Shown piece after piece: positions 34,748 to 43,718 of a stretch of 64,000 nt of DNA. The stretch covers positions 54,861-118,860 of the forward strand of contig NZ_JACCBX010000019.1 in the NCBI RefSeq assembly GCF_013409995.1. The letters run 5' to 3'. The position numbers were made by a program, and so were the translations under genes. The DNA comes from Neobacillus driksii (GTDB lineage Bacteria; Bacillota; Bacilli; Bacillales; Cytobacillaceae). The notes under the pieces were generated by a model. That model was not told the DNA's origin, did no database searches, and saw nothing but the letters and a program-made list of their open reading frames with translations. Numbering within the stretch: the first letter of the stretch is position 1; every line of letters starts with the position of its first letter.

Positions 34748-35239
34748 TTATAGCTTTTTTATTCTTACAGGGCTTACCATAAGAATTGAAAGTGCAAACG
34801 TTATAAGTGCATTACTATAAAGGAACACCCCCATACCTGCCATTAATAGCCCGGCTGCCGTTATTGGAAGACCCATAAAATAACCTCTTGTCGGTTTTAC
34901 ATTAAATCTCGCCAACCTTAAAGCACCCATAGTGGGAAATAAAACAAATGCAATCGTTTTGAAAATCGATGGTGGTTCCAAAGAGTAAAAAAGAAGGGCA
35001 GGTGCGACACCAAGGCTGACAATGTCTGCTAATGAATCGAGTTCTACTCCAAATTCACTATTAACCTTTAACCTTCTAGCTAACCGTCCATCAAAAAAGT
35101 CAAATATAGCAGATAAAAAAATAAACATTGCCGCCGTTTGTAAGTATCCGTTCATGTTGAAAGTAATGGAAAATACCCCTGATAATAAATTTCCAATTGT
35201 AAATAAATTTGGCACTGATCTTACCAGATGATTTATCAA
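34748..35239 (-). CDS. pssA: CDP-diacylglycerol--serine O-phosphatidyltransferase
   Basis: 163 aa from TTG 35239 (AAGGGGGAT upstream); 21 more codons are open ahead of it without a ribosome site. The CDP-alcohol phosphotransferase motif is complete: DG(x2)AR(x8)G(x3)D(x3)D in FDGRLARRL...FGVELDSLAD. Several membrane helices. Makes phosphatidylserine, the precursor of phosphatidylethanolamine. No psd (decarboxylase) gene is beside it in the window. Confidence 0.9.
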   Translation of the reverse strand: MINHLVRSVPNLFTIGNLLSGVFSITFNMNGYLQTAAMFIFLSAIFDFFDGRLARRLKVNSEFGVELDSLADIVSLGVAPALLFYSLEPPSIFKTIAFVLFPTMGALRLARFNVKPTRGYFMGLPITAAGLLMAGMGVFLYSNALITFALSILMVSPVRIKKL

Positions 35240-35386
35240 GCGGATCCCCCTTTTTATGCGCAAGTTTCCATTCACTAATTGCTCTTCTATATTCTGCACC
35301 AAATAATTAAAAGTGAATCTAGATTGATATAGGTATTATAAATTCCATTTCGTCAAAAGATATCAATGAAAGGATGGTTGACATAA

Positions 35387-35638
35387 ATGGACAAAACATT
35401 GGGCTATTTACGCGAAATCTTATCAAATTACAGTGATGGCCATTCCGAGGGCAGACATTTATATCGAAAATTGTCTGAAGGTAATTTTTCAAATGAGGGT
35501 GATTTTGTAAGACATCTATCTCAAAAGGAGATTAACTTTTTAAATGACATGCTGCCTAGGGAAATTAACCATGCCAAAGAAGAACAAGATGAAAAACGGG
35601 CATATGAATTAAATGAAGTGTACGAACTCCTTTTTTAG
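35387..35638 (+). CDS. csgA: Sporulation-specific small acid-soluble-type protein CsgA
   Basis: 83 aa, starting MDKTLGYLRE and ending EQDEKRAYELNEVYELLF, which matches the B. subtilis forespore protein CsgA at both ends. AAAGGATGG precedes ATG. A weak forespore-type element (TGAATC, then GGTATTATA) lies in the gap, not strong enough to annotate. Function in the spore is unknown. Confidence 0.85.
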   Translation: MDKTLGYLREILSNYSDGHSEGRHLYRKLSEGNFSNEGDFVRHLSQKEINFLNDMLPREINHAKEEQDEKRAYELNEVYELLF

Positions 35639-35657
35639 GCTTACTTCGAAAAAAAAA

Positions 35658-35685
35658 AGAGATGTTAGTCTTTACTGACATCTCT
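35658..35685 (-). terminator. Terminator on the minus strand, after the SPFH-RHH operon
   Basis: AGAGATGTTAG pairs with CTGACATCTCT (one G-U). Only the minus strand has a long T run after it, so it serves the leftward operon rather than csgA. Confidence 0.8.
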
Positions 35686-35836
35686 CCTTTGGGAAATAAG
35701 TCGAGTTCTCTATTATTTATTTCCTAGGTAAGCGCATACAACGACAAAAGCTGATGTTTTTCAGGTGTTTTCTTCACAAAACGACAGAAAACGAGCGATT
35801 TCATAAACGCCCGCCTTCTTCGACAAATCTGCCAAC

Positions 35837-36010
35837 TTATTCATCTTTTTTTCTTCGGGAGTTTTTTAATCTACCCGAGTCTTTTAACCCTTTTTTTATA
35901 ATAATTTCTATTTGAGCATTTACACTACGGAACTCATCCTCCGCCCATTTTTCAAGCGCGTCATAAATCTGCTGATCAATGCGCAATAGAAATCTTTTTT
36001 TCTCAGCCAC
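35837..36010 (-). CDS. Arc-type ribbon-helix-helix protein, 57 aa
   Basis: A GTG start at 36010 after AAGGTTGTGA opens a frame reading VAEKKRFLLRIDQQIYDALE, an Arc-like strand and helix, then KWAEDEFRSVNAQIEIIIKK and a basic tail. It lies 12 bp after the SPFH gene, so the two are one operon. SPFH plus small Arc-like protein is a pairing I recall from other bacilli; DNA binding is expected but the target is unknown. Confidence 0.75.
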   Translation of the reverse strand: MAEKKRFLLRIDQQIYDALEKWAEDEFRSVNAQIEIIIKKGLKDSGRLKNSRRKKDE

Positions 36011-36022
36011 TATATCACAACC

Positions 36023-36889
36023 TTAATAGATACTTCCTGTATTGATTATCGGCTGGCTTCCCTTTTCTGAAACTAACGCTACCATTAGATTGTTTACCAT
36101 TTGTGCTTTCTTTTCTTCATCGAGCTCAACAATTCCTTCTGTACTCAATTGGTCAATCGCCGATTTAACCATTGATACAGCTCCCTCAACAATTACCTTT
36201 CTTGCAGCTAACACTGCCTTGGCTTGTTGTCTTTGAAGCATTGCATGAGCAATCTCACTTGAATAGGCTAAGTGCATGATTCTAGCCTCGATAATCTCCA
36301 CACCAGCCAGCTGAAGTCTATGCTGCAGGTCTTTCGTTAATTCTTCTGCAACTTCATCAGAATGCTGACGCAAAGAGATTTCATAATCATTATTAAAATT
36401 ATCGTATGGGTACTGGCTTGCTATGTGTCGCAGACCTGTTTCACTTTGAGTATGAACGAATTCTTTATAATCTTCAACATCAAAAACCGCTTTTGCAGAG
36501 TCAAACACCTTGTAAACGACTACTGCAGCAATTTCAATTGGATTGCCTTCCAAGTCGTTTACTTTTAACTTATCGCTGTTGAAATTGATAACTCTTAGCG
36601 AGACATTTTTCCTAACTGTTAACGGCATTGCCAGCCAAAATCCCTCTTGTTTGATGACACCCAGATAACTTCCAAAAAGAGTAAACACCTTCGCTTGATT
36701 TGGTTGAATAATAGTGAAACCTGATAAGACCAAGACTGTTAAAATCAGTGCTATAAAAGCTCCAGCCAAAATTAGAAAATTTTCACTCAAAATAAATTGC
36801 CTGAAACTAAATGCCGTTATTGCACCGAATAAAAGAAAAAGGAAAACACCTATAACCCCATTGACCTTAAACATTTCTTTTTCTTTCAA
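36023..36889 (-). CDS. SPFH/Band 7 domain membrane protein
   Basis: 288 aa from TTG 36889, 8 bp after AAAGGAG (a GTG three codons earlier overlaps that site). Two N-terminal membrane helices, then the SPFH domain GFTIIQPNQAKVFTLFGSY to DNFNNDYEISLRQ, and a helical C-terminus with AMLQRQQAKAVLAARK. Flotillin/prohibitin-like scaffold of the membrane. Confidence 0.88.
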   Translation of the reverse strand: MKEKEMFKVNGVIGVFLFLLFGAITAFSFRQFILSENFLILAGAFIALILTVLVLSGFTIIQPNQAKVFTLFGSYLGVIKQEGFWLAMPLTVRKNVSLRVINFNSDKLKVNDLEGNPIEIAAVVVYKVFDSAKAVFDVEDYKEFVHTQSETGLRHIASQYPYDNFNNDYEISLRQHSDEVAEELTKDLQHRLQLAGVEIIEARIMHLAYSSEIAHAMLQRQQAKAVLAARKVIVEGAVSMVKSAIDQLSTEGIVELDEEKKAQMVNNLMVALVSEKGSQPIINTGSIY

Positions 36890-36951
36890 GCCACTCACTC
36901 CTTTAAATTCTATATCATAATGATATCACTTTAATATCAAAAAGACCACAA

Positions 36952-36977
36952 AAAAACTGCCGAAAACAGCAGTTTTT
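36952..36977 (-). terminator. Terminator of the YitT gene
   Basis: AAAAACTGC with GCAGTTTTT; T7 follows on the minus strand, overlapping the stop codon. Confidence 0.85.
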
Positions 36978-37893
36978 AATGGATATCTCTTTTCTTAAAT
37001 CTGCCGCCACGCACTTCCGCGATATCGGCAACGGCCAGAAAGGCATTTTCATCATTTTCAGTAACGATTTCTTTTAACTTTGCTTCTTCAAGACGATTAA
37101 TTACACAGAAAATCACCTTCTTGTGATCACCTGAGTAGGCACCCTCACCGTTGATATAGGTAACACCACGGCCAAGCCGATTCATAATCGCCTCACCAAT
37201 TTCCTTTGAATGATCGCTAATAATCCAAACAGATTTAGATTCATCAAGACCAGTGACTGTAATATCAATGGTTTTGTAAGCGACAAAATAGGCAATCAGA
37301 GAATACATCGCCCGATCCCATGAGAAAACAAAACCTGCACTTCCGAGAATGAATAAATTAAAAAACATGATAATTTCCCCAACAGAGAAAGGAAGCTTTT
37401 TATTAAAGAGAATAGCAAGAATTTCTGTACCATCCAGGGATCCTCCGTAGCGGATGACCATCCCTACACCAATTCCGAGAACGATTCCACCGAAAACAGT
37501 TGCAAGTAAAATATCCTGAGTAAAAGCAGGTACTGGATGAAGTAAGGTGGTGCCAATAGATAGAATAATAATTCCGTAAAGAGTGGATAAAGCGAAGGTT
37601 TTTCCAATTTGTTTATAACCAATATAGAAAAATGGGATATTAAGAAGAAAAATAAAGAGACCTAATTTCCAACCAGTCAAATAGGAAAGCATAATCGAAA
37701 TTCCTACAATGCCTCCATCTATAACATGATTGGGTACAAGAAAAATTTCCAACCCTACCGCCATTAATGCTGCGCCAAATGTAATAAGCATGATTCTTTG
37801 AATAATTTTTCTAGTTGGCAGCCCCCGGTGTTGAACCTTTTCCAAAATTATCTTATTTTGTTCGTTTAGACCTATATTTGGAATTCCCGACAT
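36976..37893 (-). CDS. YitT family protein with C-terminal DUF2179 domain
   Basis: 305 aa from ATG 37893 (AAAGGGG upstream); the 71 open codons before it have no ribosome site and unusual composition. Five or six membrane helices with NHVIDGGIVGISIMLSYL and RYGGSLDGTEILA, then a soluble DUF2179 domain with GRGVTYINGEGAYSG that may bind a small ligand. Function unknown; a second, shorter YitT protein is at 14345. Confidence 0.87.
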   Translation of the reverse strand: MSGIPNIGLNEQNKIILEKVQHRGLPTRKIIQRIMLITFGAALMAVGLEIFLVPNHVIDGGIVGISIMLSYLTGWKLGLFIFLLNIPFFYIGYKQIGKTFALSTLYGIIILSIGTTLLHPVPAFTQDILLATVFGGIVLGIGVGMVIRYGGSLDGTEILAILFNKKLPFSVGEIIMFFNLFILGSAGFVFSWDRAMYSLIAYFVAYKTIDITVTGLDESKSVWIISDHSKEIGEAIMNRLGRGVTYINGEGAYSGDHKKVIFCVINRLEEAKLKEIVTENDENAFLAVADIAEVRGGRFKKRDIH

Positions 37894-38968
37894 TATCTTG
37901 CCCCTTTCGCAGAATATTTCTAATTCCATTATAACAATAAAATGATAGTTTTTTGAATTTTTATGCACTTTATTTCCCATTTTTTTCATTAACATTCTGT
38001 AGATCCAGGACAAAATTTCTATTAAAAAATTAAAGAAGCCGCCTCTATTTGAGACAGCTTCTTGGGAAATTAACCTCTTAGGGGACCCAACCATGACATC
38101 AGCCAAAATGTTTTTTAAGCTTCTTTTTAGCCATTTTATCGAACTAAATAGAAGTTTAACGCATCAGCCGATGTGTGTTGTTCCGTTGAAGGAATTAATT
38201 CACATGAAATTAAATGGAATTCAAATTCCTTTAAAGAAACATTTTTATCGGTATTACTGATGGACTCATATCCTTATATTTGGGTCGGCTTCTTGGCAAT
38301 GTATGATTTGTTTTGGTTGTAAGGTTAGATAAACATACTGATAAAGGTTCTTCATTTATCAATTATCTTTATCTGTTAACTTAGTCCTATCTTTTTAGGT
38401 GAACTCCTTTTTCAAAATCCAGGACCGAATAGATTGACTATCTATTCGTTTTGGCTAATGGAATGATTCTTCTTCTCTTCATTACTTTAGGTTTCTTCTC
38501 AAAAAGGAAGCTTCCAAAATAATATTAAGAAAAATCATTTGGTTTGAGGATCTATCTACGTACCTCTTACATAGGCAGATAAATTTCACTTTACTCCCAT
38601 ATCCAATAACTTTTGTACTTTCTTTTGAATCAGTTAATTTCTCTTTCACTAAAAAGAAAGTTTCGTTAGGATTACACCTTTCCAATTCAAGTTACATCGC
38701 TCCACTTACCAAACAATGCAAAGGGAAAACCTTTACTACTCGTTCACAAACGGAACGAACACGGATGGTTGAGTCTCCTAAGAAGTTAATATTTATTTAT
38801 TCATCCTTTACATCTATAGTATAGCACCTAAAATTTCCCTTTACACAAAGTGTTGTGACGAATTGGTGAACTTTTCAAAATTACTAGACTATTATAAATA
38901 ATAATAGATTAATATTGAAATTCAGCCAATATTTGATTACGCTATTAACAGCAAAGGGGGAGAATAAA
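37894..38968. other. About 1-kb stretch without a credible gene
   Basis: The 1075 bp between the YitT gene and the acetyltransferase hold no intact gene I can support. A hairpin, AAGAAGC...GCTTCTT, lies near 38033-38064. Two short plus-strand frames at 38260-38322 (MDSYPYIWVGFLAMYDLFWL) and 38463-38522 (MILLLFITLGFFSKRKLPK) look like pieces of a small membrane protein but are split by stops, perhaps a decayed gene. No promoter or repeat was certain. Confidence 0.4.
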
Positions 38969-39751
38969 GTGATTAGAAAGTTAACTCAAAATGACCATGA
39001 CACAGTCCTCTCTTTTTTGAGTGAGGAGCCTTCCATTAATTTATTTATTATTGGGGATTTAGAGGTTTTTGGATATGATTCTGACTTCCAAGAAATCTGG
39101 GCAGAATTCGATAAACACGGAGAAATAAAGGCCGTGCTTCTCAGATTCTATCAATCCTTTATTCCTTATGCAAAAGGCGAATTTAATGTTGGTAAGTTTG
39201 TATCAATTATTACCTCCTATCCAAGTCCATTCTTCCTGTCCGGTAAATCAGATATTGTGGAAAAGTTCGAGGCATTCCAGAAGCTTCAGCTCGGTAAAAA
39301 GCAAGAAACATTTTTTGCAGAGTGCAAAAGTACCGAAAATCTTGGAGAAACTAATTTGGAAATTAAAAAGGCTACACTTGATGACATAGATCAAATATTA
39401 GCTATTCGCAGATCCATTGATGAATTTCAAATCAGGGATGATGCAGCTGAAATATTACGTACTTCAATGGAAAACAGTACTGCAAGAAGCTATTTCACAG
39501 AAGAAAACGGACAGATGACAGCATGTGTATCAACGACTGCAGAAAATTCCATTTCTGCTATGATTGTTGGTGTTTGTACAAGGAAAGAATATCGCCGTAA
39601 AGGATTGGCAACAGCGATTATGCAAAAGCTTTTTACAGATATATTAAAGGAAGGTAAAGTACTCTGCTTATTTTATGATAATCCTGAGGCTGGACGTATT
39701 TATAAACGACTTGGATTTAAGGATATTGGAAAGTGGACGATGTATAGATGA
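38969..39751 (+). CDS. GNAT family N-acetyltransferase
   Basis: 260 aa from GTG 38969, which follows AAAGGGGGAG; an earlier ATG at 38915 lacks a ribosome site. The C-terminal half has the acetyl-CoA loop VGVCTRKEYRRKGLATAIMQ and AGRIYKRLGFKDIGKW. The N-terminal half is a diverged GNAT-like domain, as in two-domain enzymes. Substrate unknown. Confidence 0.85.
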   Translation: MIRKLTQNDHDTVLSFLSEEPSINLFIIGDLEVFGYDSDFQEIWAEFDKHGEIKAVLLRFYQSFIPYAKGEFNVGKFVSIITSYPSPFFLSGKSDIVEKFEAFQKLQLGKKQETFFAECKSTENLGETNLEIKKATLDDIDQILAIRRSIDEFQIRDDAAEILRTSMENSTARSYFTEENGQMTACVSTTAENSISAMIVGVCTRKEYRRKGLATAIMQKLFTDILKEGKVLCLFYDNPEAGRIYKRLGFKDIGKWTMYR

Positions 39752-39760
39752 AAATATGCA

Positions 39761-39789
39761 AAAACTCCTTAAATTATTTTAGGAGTTTT
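39761..39789 (+). terminator. Intrinsic terminator
   Basis: AAAACTCCT pairs with AGGAGTTTT, T run follows. Confidence 0.88.
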
Positions 39790-39853
39790 TTGTTATTAGA
39801 TTTACCATTAGGGAACATTAGCAGTATCACTAGCTATGAAAGGACGTATGCAT

Positions 39854-41104
39854 ATGTTCGAATCGGTAAAAAAATACGCTAAACCCTTTGAGACTGTCGA
39901 TGATCTTGATCCTCTGCTCGCAGCAATTGGTGATGCCAAGTATGTCCTTCTGGGTGAAGCCTCTCACGGAACTTCCGAGTTCTATACGATTCGCGCTGAA
40001 CTCACTAAGAGATTAATTAAGGAAAAAGGTTTTTCAGTTATTGCAGTAGAAGGAGACTGGCCATCCTGTCAAAGCATTAACCGTTACATAAAAAACATCG
40101 GTACAGAAACTGATGTGAGAGGAGCTCTTGAAAGTTTTAATCGCTGGCCGACATGGATGTGGGCAAATGAAGAAATTATTGATTTAGTAAAATGGTTAAG
40201 AAATTATAATCAACAAACAAGACTTAAGAATAAAGTGGGTTTTTACGGTTTAGATGTTTATAGTCTTTGGGAAAGTATGGACGAAATCATAAAATATTTA
40301 GAAAGAACCGGCAATTCAGGGCTTGCGCAGGCAAGGAATGCCTTCTCCTGCTTTGAACCCTACAATCGAAATAATGAATCCTATGCGGTTTCTGCTGGGT
40401 ATTTATCCGAAAATTGTATTAAAGAAGCCCTTTCACTTTTAAATACTATTCAAAAGAATAAGTGGAAATATGATGATGAAGAGGAAAACAGCTTGAATAT
40501 GGAGGTGAATGCTCTTGTTACCGTCAATGCTGAAGAGTATTATCGGACAATGGTCTTAAGCGACTCAAAGTCTTGGAACGTAAGAGACATCCATATGGTT
40601 GAAGCTTTGAATGCGGTAATGGAGTATTATGGTGAAGGTGCAAAAGTAATCATCTGGGAACACAATACACATGTTGGAGATGCCCGCGCAACCGATATGA
40701 AAGAAGCTGGAATGGTGAATGTCGGTCAATTGATAAGGGAACAGAATTATCCTGAAGATGTTTACATTGTGGGCTTTGGAACAAACAGTGGTACAGTAAT
40801 CGCGTCAACGGAATGGGGAGTGGATTTTCGTGTTACGAATGTTCCTTCGGCTCAATCTGGGAGTTGGGAAAACCTAATGCATAAAGCCGGCGCTTACAAC
40901 CAATATCTCTTGTTTAATGATGAAAATCGTGAAGAATTCAAAAAAACCATCGGTCATCGAGCTATAGGTGTGGTATACAGACCTGAATATGAGCAATATG
41001 GAAATTATGTGCCATCTGTAATGAGTAGTCGGTACGATGGATTTATTTTTGTAGACAAAACACATGCATTACATCCAATTTTAATGGAAAGTCTTATTTA
41101 TTAA
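39854..41104 (+). CDS. Erythromycin-esterase family protein
   Basis: 416 aa from ATG 39854, 9 bp after AAAGGA. Family blocks: LLGEASHGTSEFY (catalytic His region), VIAVEGDWPSCQSINRYI, FYGLDVYSLWESM, and IIWEHNTHVGDARAT. Many soil bacilli carry such proteins and only part of the family cleaves macrolides; the group with the LGEASHGTSEFY form is mostly of unknown substrate. No resistance neighbours; read alone with its own start. Confidence 0.87.
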   Translation: MFESVKKYAKPFETVDDLDPLLAAIGDAKYVLLGEASHGTSEFYTIRAELTKRLIKEKGFSVIAVEGDWPSCQSINRYIKNIGTETDVRGALESFNRWPTWMWANEEIIDLVKWLRNYNQQTRLKNKVGFYGLDVYSLWESMDEIIKYLERTGNSGLAQARNAFSCFEPYNRNNESYAVSAGYLSENCIKEALSLLNTIQKNKWKYDDEEENSLNMEVNALVTVNAEEYYRTMVLSDSKSWNVRDIHMVEALNAVMEYYGEGAKVIIWEHNTHVGDARATDMKEAGMVNVGQLIREQNYPEDVYIVGFGTNSGTVIASTEWGVDFRVTNVPSAQSGSWENLMHKAGAYNQYLLFNDENREEFKKTIGHRAIGVVYRPEYEQYGNYVPSVMSSRYDGFIFVDKTHALHPILMESLIY

Positions 41105-41196
41105 AACTGTAATATTTTGTCATCATATAAATTTTAAATATTTCGCACAATACTGTTTGTAATATATTTTCGAAAAAGAGAGAAGGATTTAATTTC

Positions 41197-41400
41197 ATGA
41201 CAGTTGGTACACAAGTCAAACAAGCATTAGCGAGTTTAAAAAGTGCTCAAGCTAGCTTTGAAACCTTTGCTTTAGCAACTGATAATCAAAAGGCCAAAAA
41301 GCTTTATCAGGATGCAGCTCAACAAACTCAATCGGTCCTAGACAGTCTTGAACCCCGACTACAAGAAATATTAGCTGAAGAGCCACAATATAACCAATAA
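41197..41400 (+). CDS. DUF1657 protein, 67 aa (first copy)
   Basis: Helical protein, opening MTVGTQVKQALASLKSAQAS and ending in EPQYNQ, which is the DUF1657 domain. GAGAAGGA precedes ATG. First of three consecutive genes DUF1657 - DUF1657 - DUF421/DUF1657. The same trio belongs to the spoVA2mob spore heat-resistance operon of other bacilli; here the spoVA genes are missing. Confidence 0.88.
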   Translation: MTVGTQVKQALASLKSAQASFETFALATDNQKAKKLYQDAAQQTQSVLDSLEPRLQEILAEEPQYNQ

Positions 41401-41461
41401 GAAGTAAAAGGGTTGGCATCCCTGCCAACTCTTTTAGTTATTCATTTAGAAAGGAAGTATA

Positions 41462-41668
41462 ATGATGACAATTGCTACAAGTGTAAAGCAATGTCTAGCT
41501 AATATAAAGGGAATTGAAGCACAATTATCTTCGCTTGCCCTAAATTCTAATGATAAAGGTGCTCAAGAAGTCTTCCATGATACTATGATAACGATAGCTT
41601 CCGTAAAAAAAGATCTACAGTCTCGCGTTTTAGAACTTGAACGACTTGAACCACAATATAAAGGTTGA
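41462..41668 (+). CDS. DUF1657 protein, 68 aa (second copy)
   Basis: Second DUF1657 unit, MTIATSVKQCLANIKGIEAQ to EPQYKG, clearly homologous to the copy 61 bp upstream and to the C-terminus of the next protein. AAAGGAAGTATA precedes ATG. Ends 20 bp before the 2Duf gene. Confidence 0.88.
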   Translation: MMTIATSVKQCLANIKGIEAQLSSLALNSNDKGAQEVFHDTMITIASVKKDLQSRVLELERLEPQYKG

Positions 41669-41688
41669 AAATTCTGAGGTGAATGAAT

Positions 41689-42549
41689 ATGCCTAGTTGG
41701 ATTGATATTATCATTCGTTCCTTTGTCTTCTTAGCTCTTTTATTATTCATGACAAAAATACTAGGGAAGAAGCAAATCTCTGAACTTTCTTTTTTTGAGT
41801 ATGTTTCAGGGATTACAATCGGAAGTATTGCAGGTGAAGCGATTACTGGTCTTGAAAAAAATATGTTCCAAGGCATGGCTGCTATTATTATCTTTAGCCT
41901 TGCAACTCTTTTTGCTGACATTTTAGCATTAAAGAGTAAATCTTTCCGGGACTTTATTGAAGGCAGGGGTACTATATTAATCAAGGATGGGAAAGTACTG
42001 GAGGAAAATTTAAAAAAAGAAAAATATACCATTGATGAATTATCTGCCTTGCTTCGGCAGAAGGACATCTACCGTGTAGCTGATGTTGAATTTGCCGTTT
42101 TGGAACCAAGAGGAAATCTTAGTGCTTTACTGAAAAGAGAAAATCGTCCATTGACCCCAAAAGATTTGCAAATGAAGGTACCCGCTGAAAAAGAACCACA
42201 AACGGTGATAATGGACGGAAGCATTTTGGATGAAGCATTGAGGTCTTCCGGGAAAAGTAGAGGTTGGCTAGAAACAGAATTAGAAAAGCTTGAACTAACG
42301 CTCAACAATGTATTTATCGGTCAAGTCGATTCTTATGGAGAATTAACTGTAGACATCTATGATGACAAATTACAAGTCCCGTCACCCACTCAAAGACCTT
42401 TATTATTGGCATCACTGAAAAAAACTCAGGCTGATTTGGAAATATTTTCTCTAGAGACACAAGACGAGAAATCAAAAGCCATGTATGAGAAAAACGCAAA
42501 ACTTTTACAGGAGACCATTGATAAATTAGCTCCATACCTATCCAGTTAA
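41689..42549 (+). CDS. 2Duf-type protein (DUF421 membrane protein with C-terminal DUF1657)
   Basis: 286 aa from ATG 41689 (GAGGTGA upstream). Three N-terminal helices and the DUF421 blocks ILGKKQISELSFFEYVSGITIGS and FIEGRGTILIKDGKVLEEN, a YetF-like cytoplasmic part, then a DUF1657 unit (LASLKKTQADLEIFSLETQD to KLAPYL). Proteins of this two-domain build were shown in Bacillus spores to sit in the inner membrane and raise wet-heat resistance. The assignment is by domain order. Confidence 0.85.
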   Translation: MPSWIDIIIRSFVFLALLLFMTKILGKKQISELSFFEYVSGITIGSIAGEAITGLEKNMFQGMAAIIIFSLATLFADILALKSKSFRDFIEGRGTILIKDGKVLEENLKKEKYTIDELSALLRQKDIYRVADVEFAVLEPRGNLSALLKRENRPLTPKDLQMKVPAEKEPQTVIMDGSILDEALRSSGKSRGWLETELEKLELTLNNVFIGQVDSYGELTVDIYDDKLQVPSPTQRPLLLASLKKTQADLEIFSLETQDEKSKAMYEKNAKLLQETIDKLAPYLSS

Positions 42550-42556
42550 AAATCTT

Positions 42557-42583
42557 AGAGCCTAATCAAAATGATTAGGCTCT
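42557..42583 (+). terminator. Terminator of the DUF1657-2Duf operon
   Basis: AGAGCCTAATC and GATTAGGCTCT form a perfect 11-bp stem, followed by CGACTTTTT. Confidence 0.85.
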
Positions 42584-42590
42584 CGACTTT

Positions 42591-43562
42591 TTATGCACTT
42601 CCTTTTTTCCCATCGGGTATATCGCCTTTATGCGACACAAAGCTGTGAAGTACCATTCCTGCCATGACCAGCATTATTCCAGTCCATGATATTATGGATG
42701 GCAATGCTGCTTTCAAGAGGATTAACTCTCCGATTACTACAAATAAAACCGAAATTGACTGAGTTGCTTCTACATTCCCTAACTTTTGCATATTTCCACG
42801 GACCAAATCTGTTGCTTGGAAAAATAAAACGGTCGCAATCACACCGGAGGTAATCGCTACGATTCCCGATTGAATCGATTGTCCAACACTAGGTGGACCC
42901 ACCGTAAACAAGCCATAAATGGCTAGAACAATCCACAGTGGCATGCTTGCTAACGTCATCCCTAATACACGTTGAAAAACATCGAGTCGCCCTTCACACA
43001 CATCCATCATCTTTCTATTTCCTAGAGGGTATGCAAACGAGGCAACAATGACAGGTAACACACCTAATAACACTTCAATTAACGAAAGAGAATCCGCAGC
43101 ACGTTCTACCTGCATTAAAATAATACCAAGCAAAATAATCGACGACAGAGCCAAGCTTTTCATTGGGACTTTTCCCTTTATCTTGACTGGACCCTGTTGA
43201 GTCACGACGGTCTCTAAAAAAAATGGCGCTAAAAGGGAGCCAGAGATAATTGTGATCTGCCAGGTGGAGGCAATTAGCCATCCAGGTGCATAGGCTGCTG
43301 AAAAACAAATCGGACCATAAAACAGACCAAATCCTACAATACTCCATAATAGCCAGGCCCGTGGATTATTTTTCATCTCTACTAATAGCGGCTTAAGACT
43401 TTTCCTCCAGAAAACTATCAGCAGCAGGAAAGGAACCATAAAAAAATAACGAAGTGAAGCACTCCAAATCCAACTCCCCCCTTCTAGTTCCATTGAGCGA
43501 TTGATAATAAATGTAAACGCAAAAAAGAAGGCAGCCAAAGTGCCAAGGATCATCGGACGCAT
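42591..43562 (-). CDS. EmrE-type multidrug resistance efflux transporter family protein
   Basis: 323 aa with ten hydrophobic helices, two DMT-like halves (MRPMILGTLAAFFFAFTFIIN, then SYPLGNRKMMD-like ASFAYPLGNRKMMD). Length fits the bacterial ten-helix group annotated as multidrug efflux; real substrate unknown. AAAGGGGGATG precedes ATG. Confidence 0.82.
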   Translation of the reverse strand: MRPMILGTLAAFFFAFTFIINRSMELEGGSWIWSASLRYFFMVPFLLLIVFWRKSLKPLLVEMKNNPRAWLLWSIVGFGLFYGPICFSAAYAPGWLIASTWQITIISGSLLAPFFLETVVTQQGPVKIKGKVPMKSLALSSIILLGIILMQVERAADSLSLIEVLLGVLPVIVASFAYPLGNRKMMDVCEGRLDVFQRVLGMTLASMPLWIVLAIYGLFTVGPPSVGQSIQSGIVAITSGVIATVLFFQATDLVRGNMQKLGNVEATQSISVLFVVIGELILLKAALPSIISWTGIMLVMAGMVLHSFVSHKGDIPDGKKGSA

Positions 43563-43718
43563 AATTGTTCATCCCCCTTTATTGATTATTAGAAGAGAGC
43601 ATAAGTCCATAATCTACAGCATAAATTGTTTTGTCGTTCAAAAATCTTGAAACTTCTCGATAACATATTCGTATAGTTGAATGGCAATTAAAAATATTGG
43701 GTAAGAGAGGTTGATTTT

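Noticed and set aside
37894..38106. 71-residue extension of the second YitT protein
   Set aside because: Unlike the family and contains a hairpin region; AAAGGGG precedes ATG 37893.
38482..38685. 67-aa frame on the minus strand
   Set aside because: No ribosome site, no domain and odd composition.
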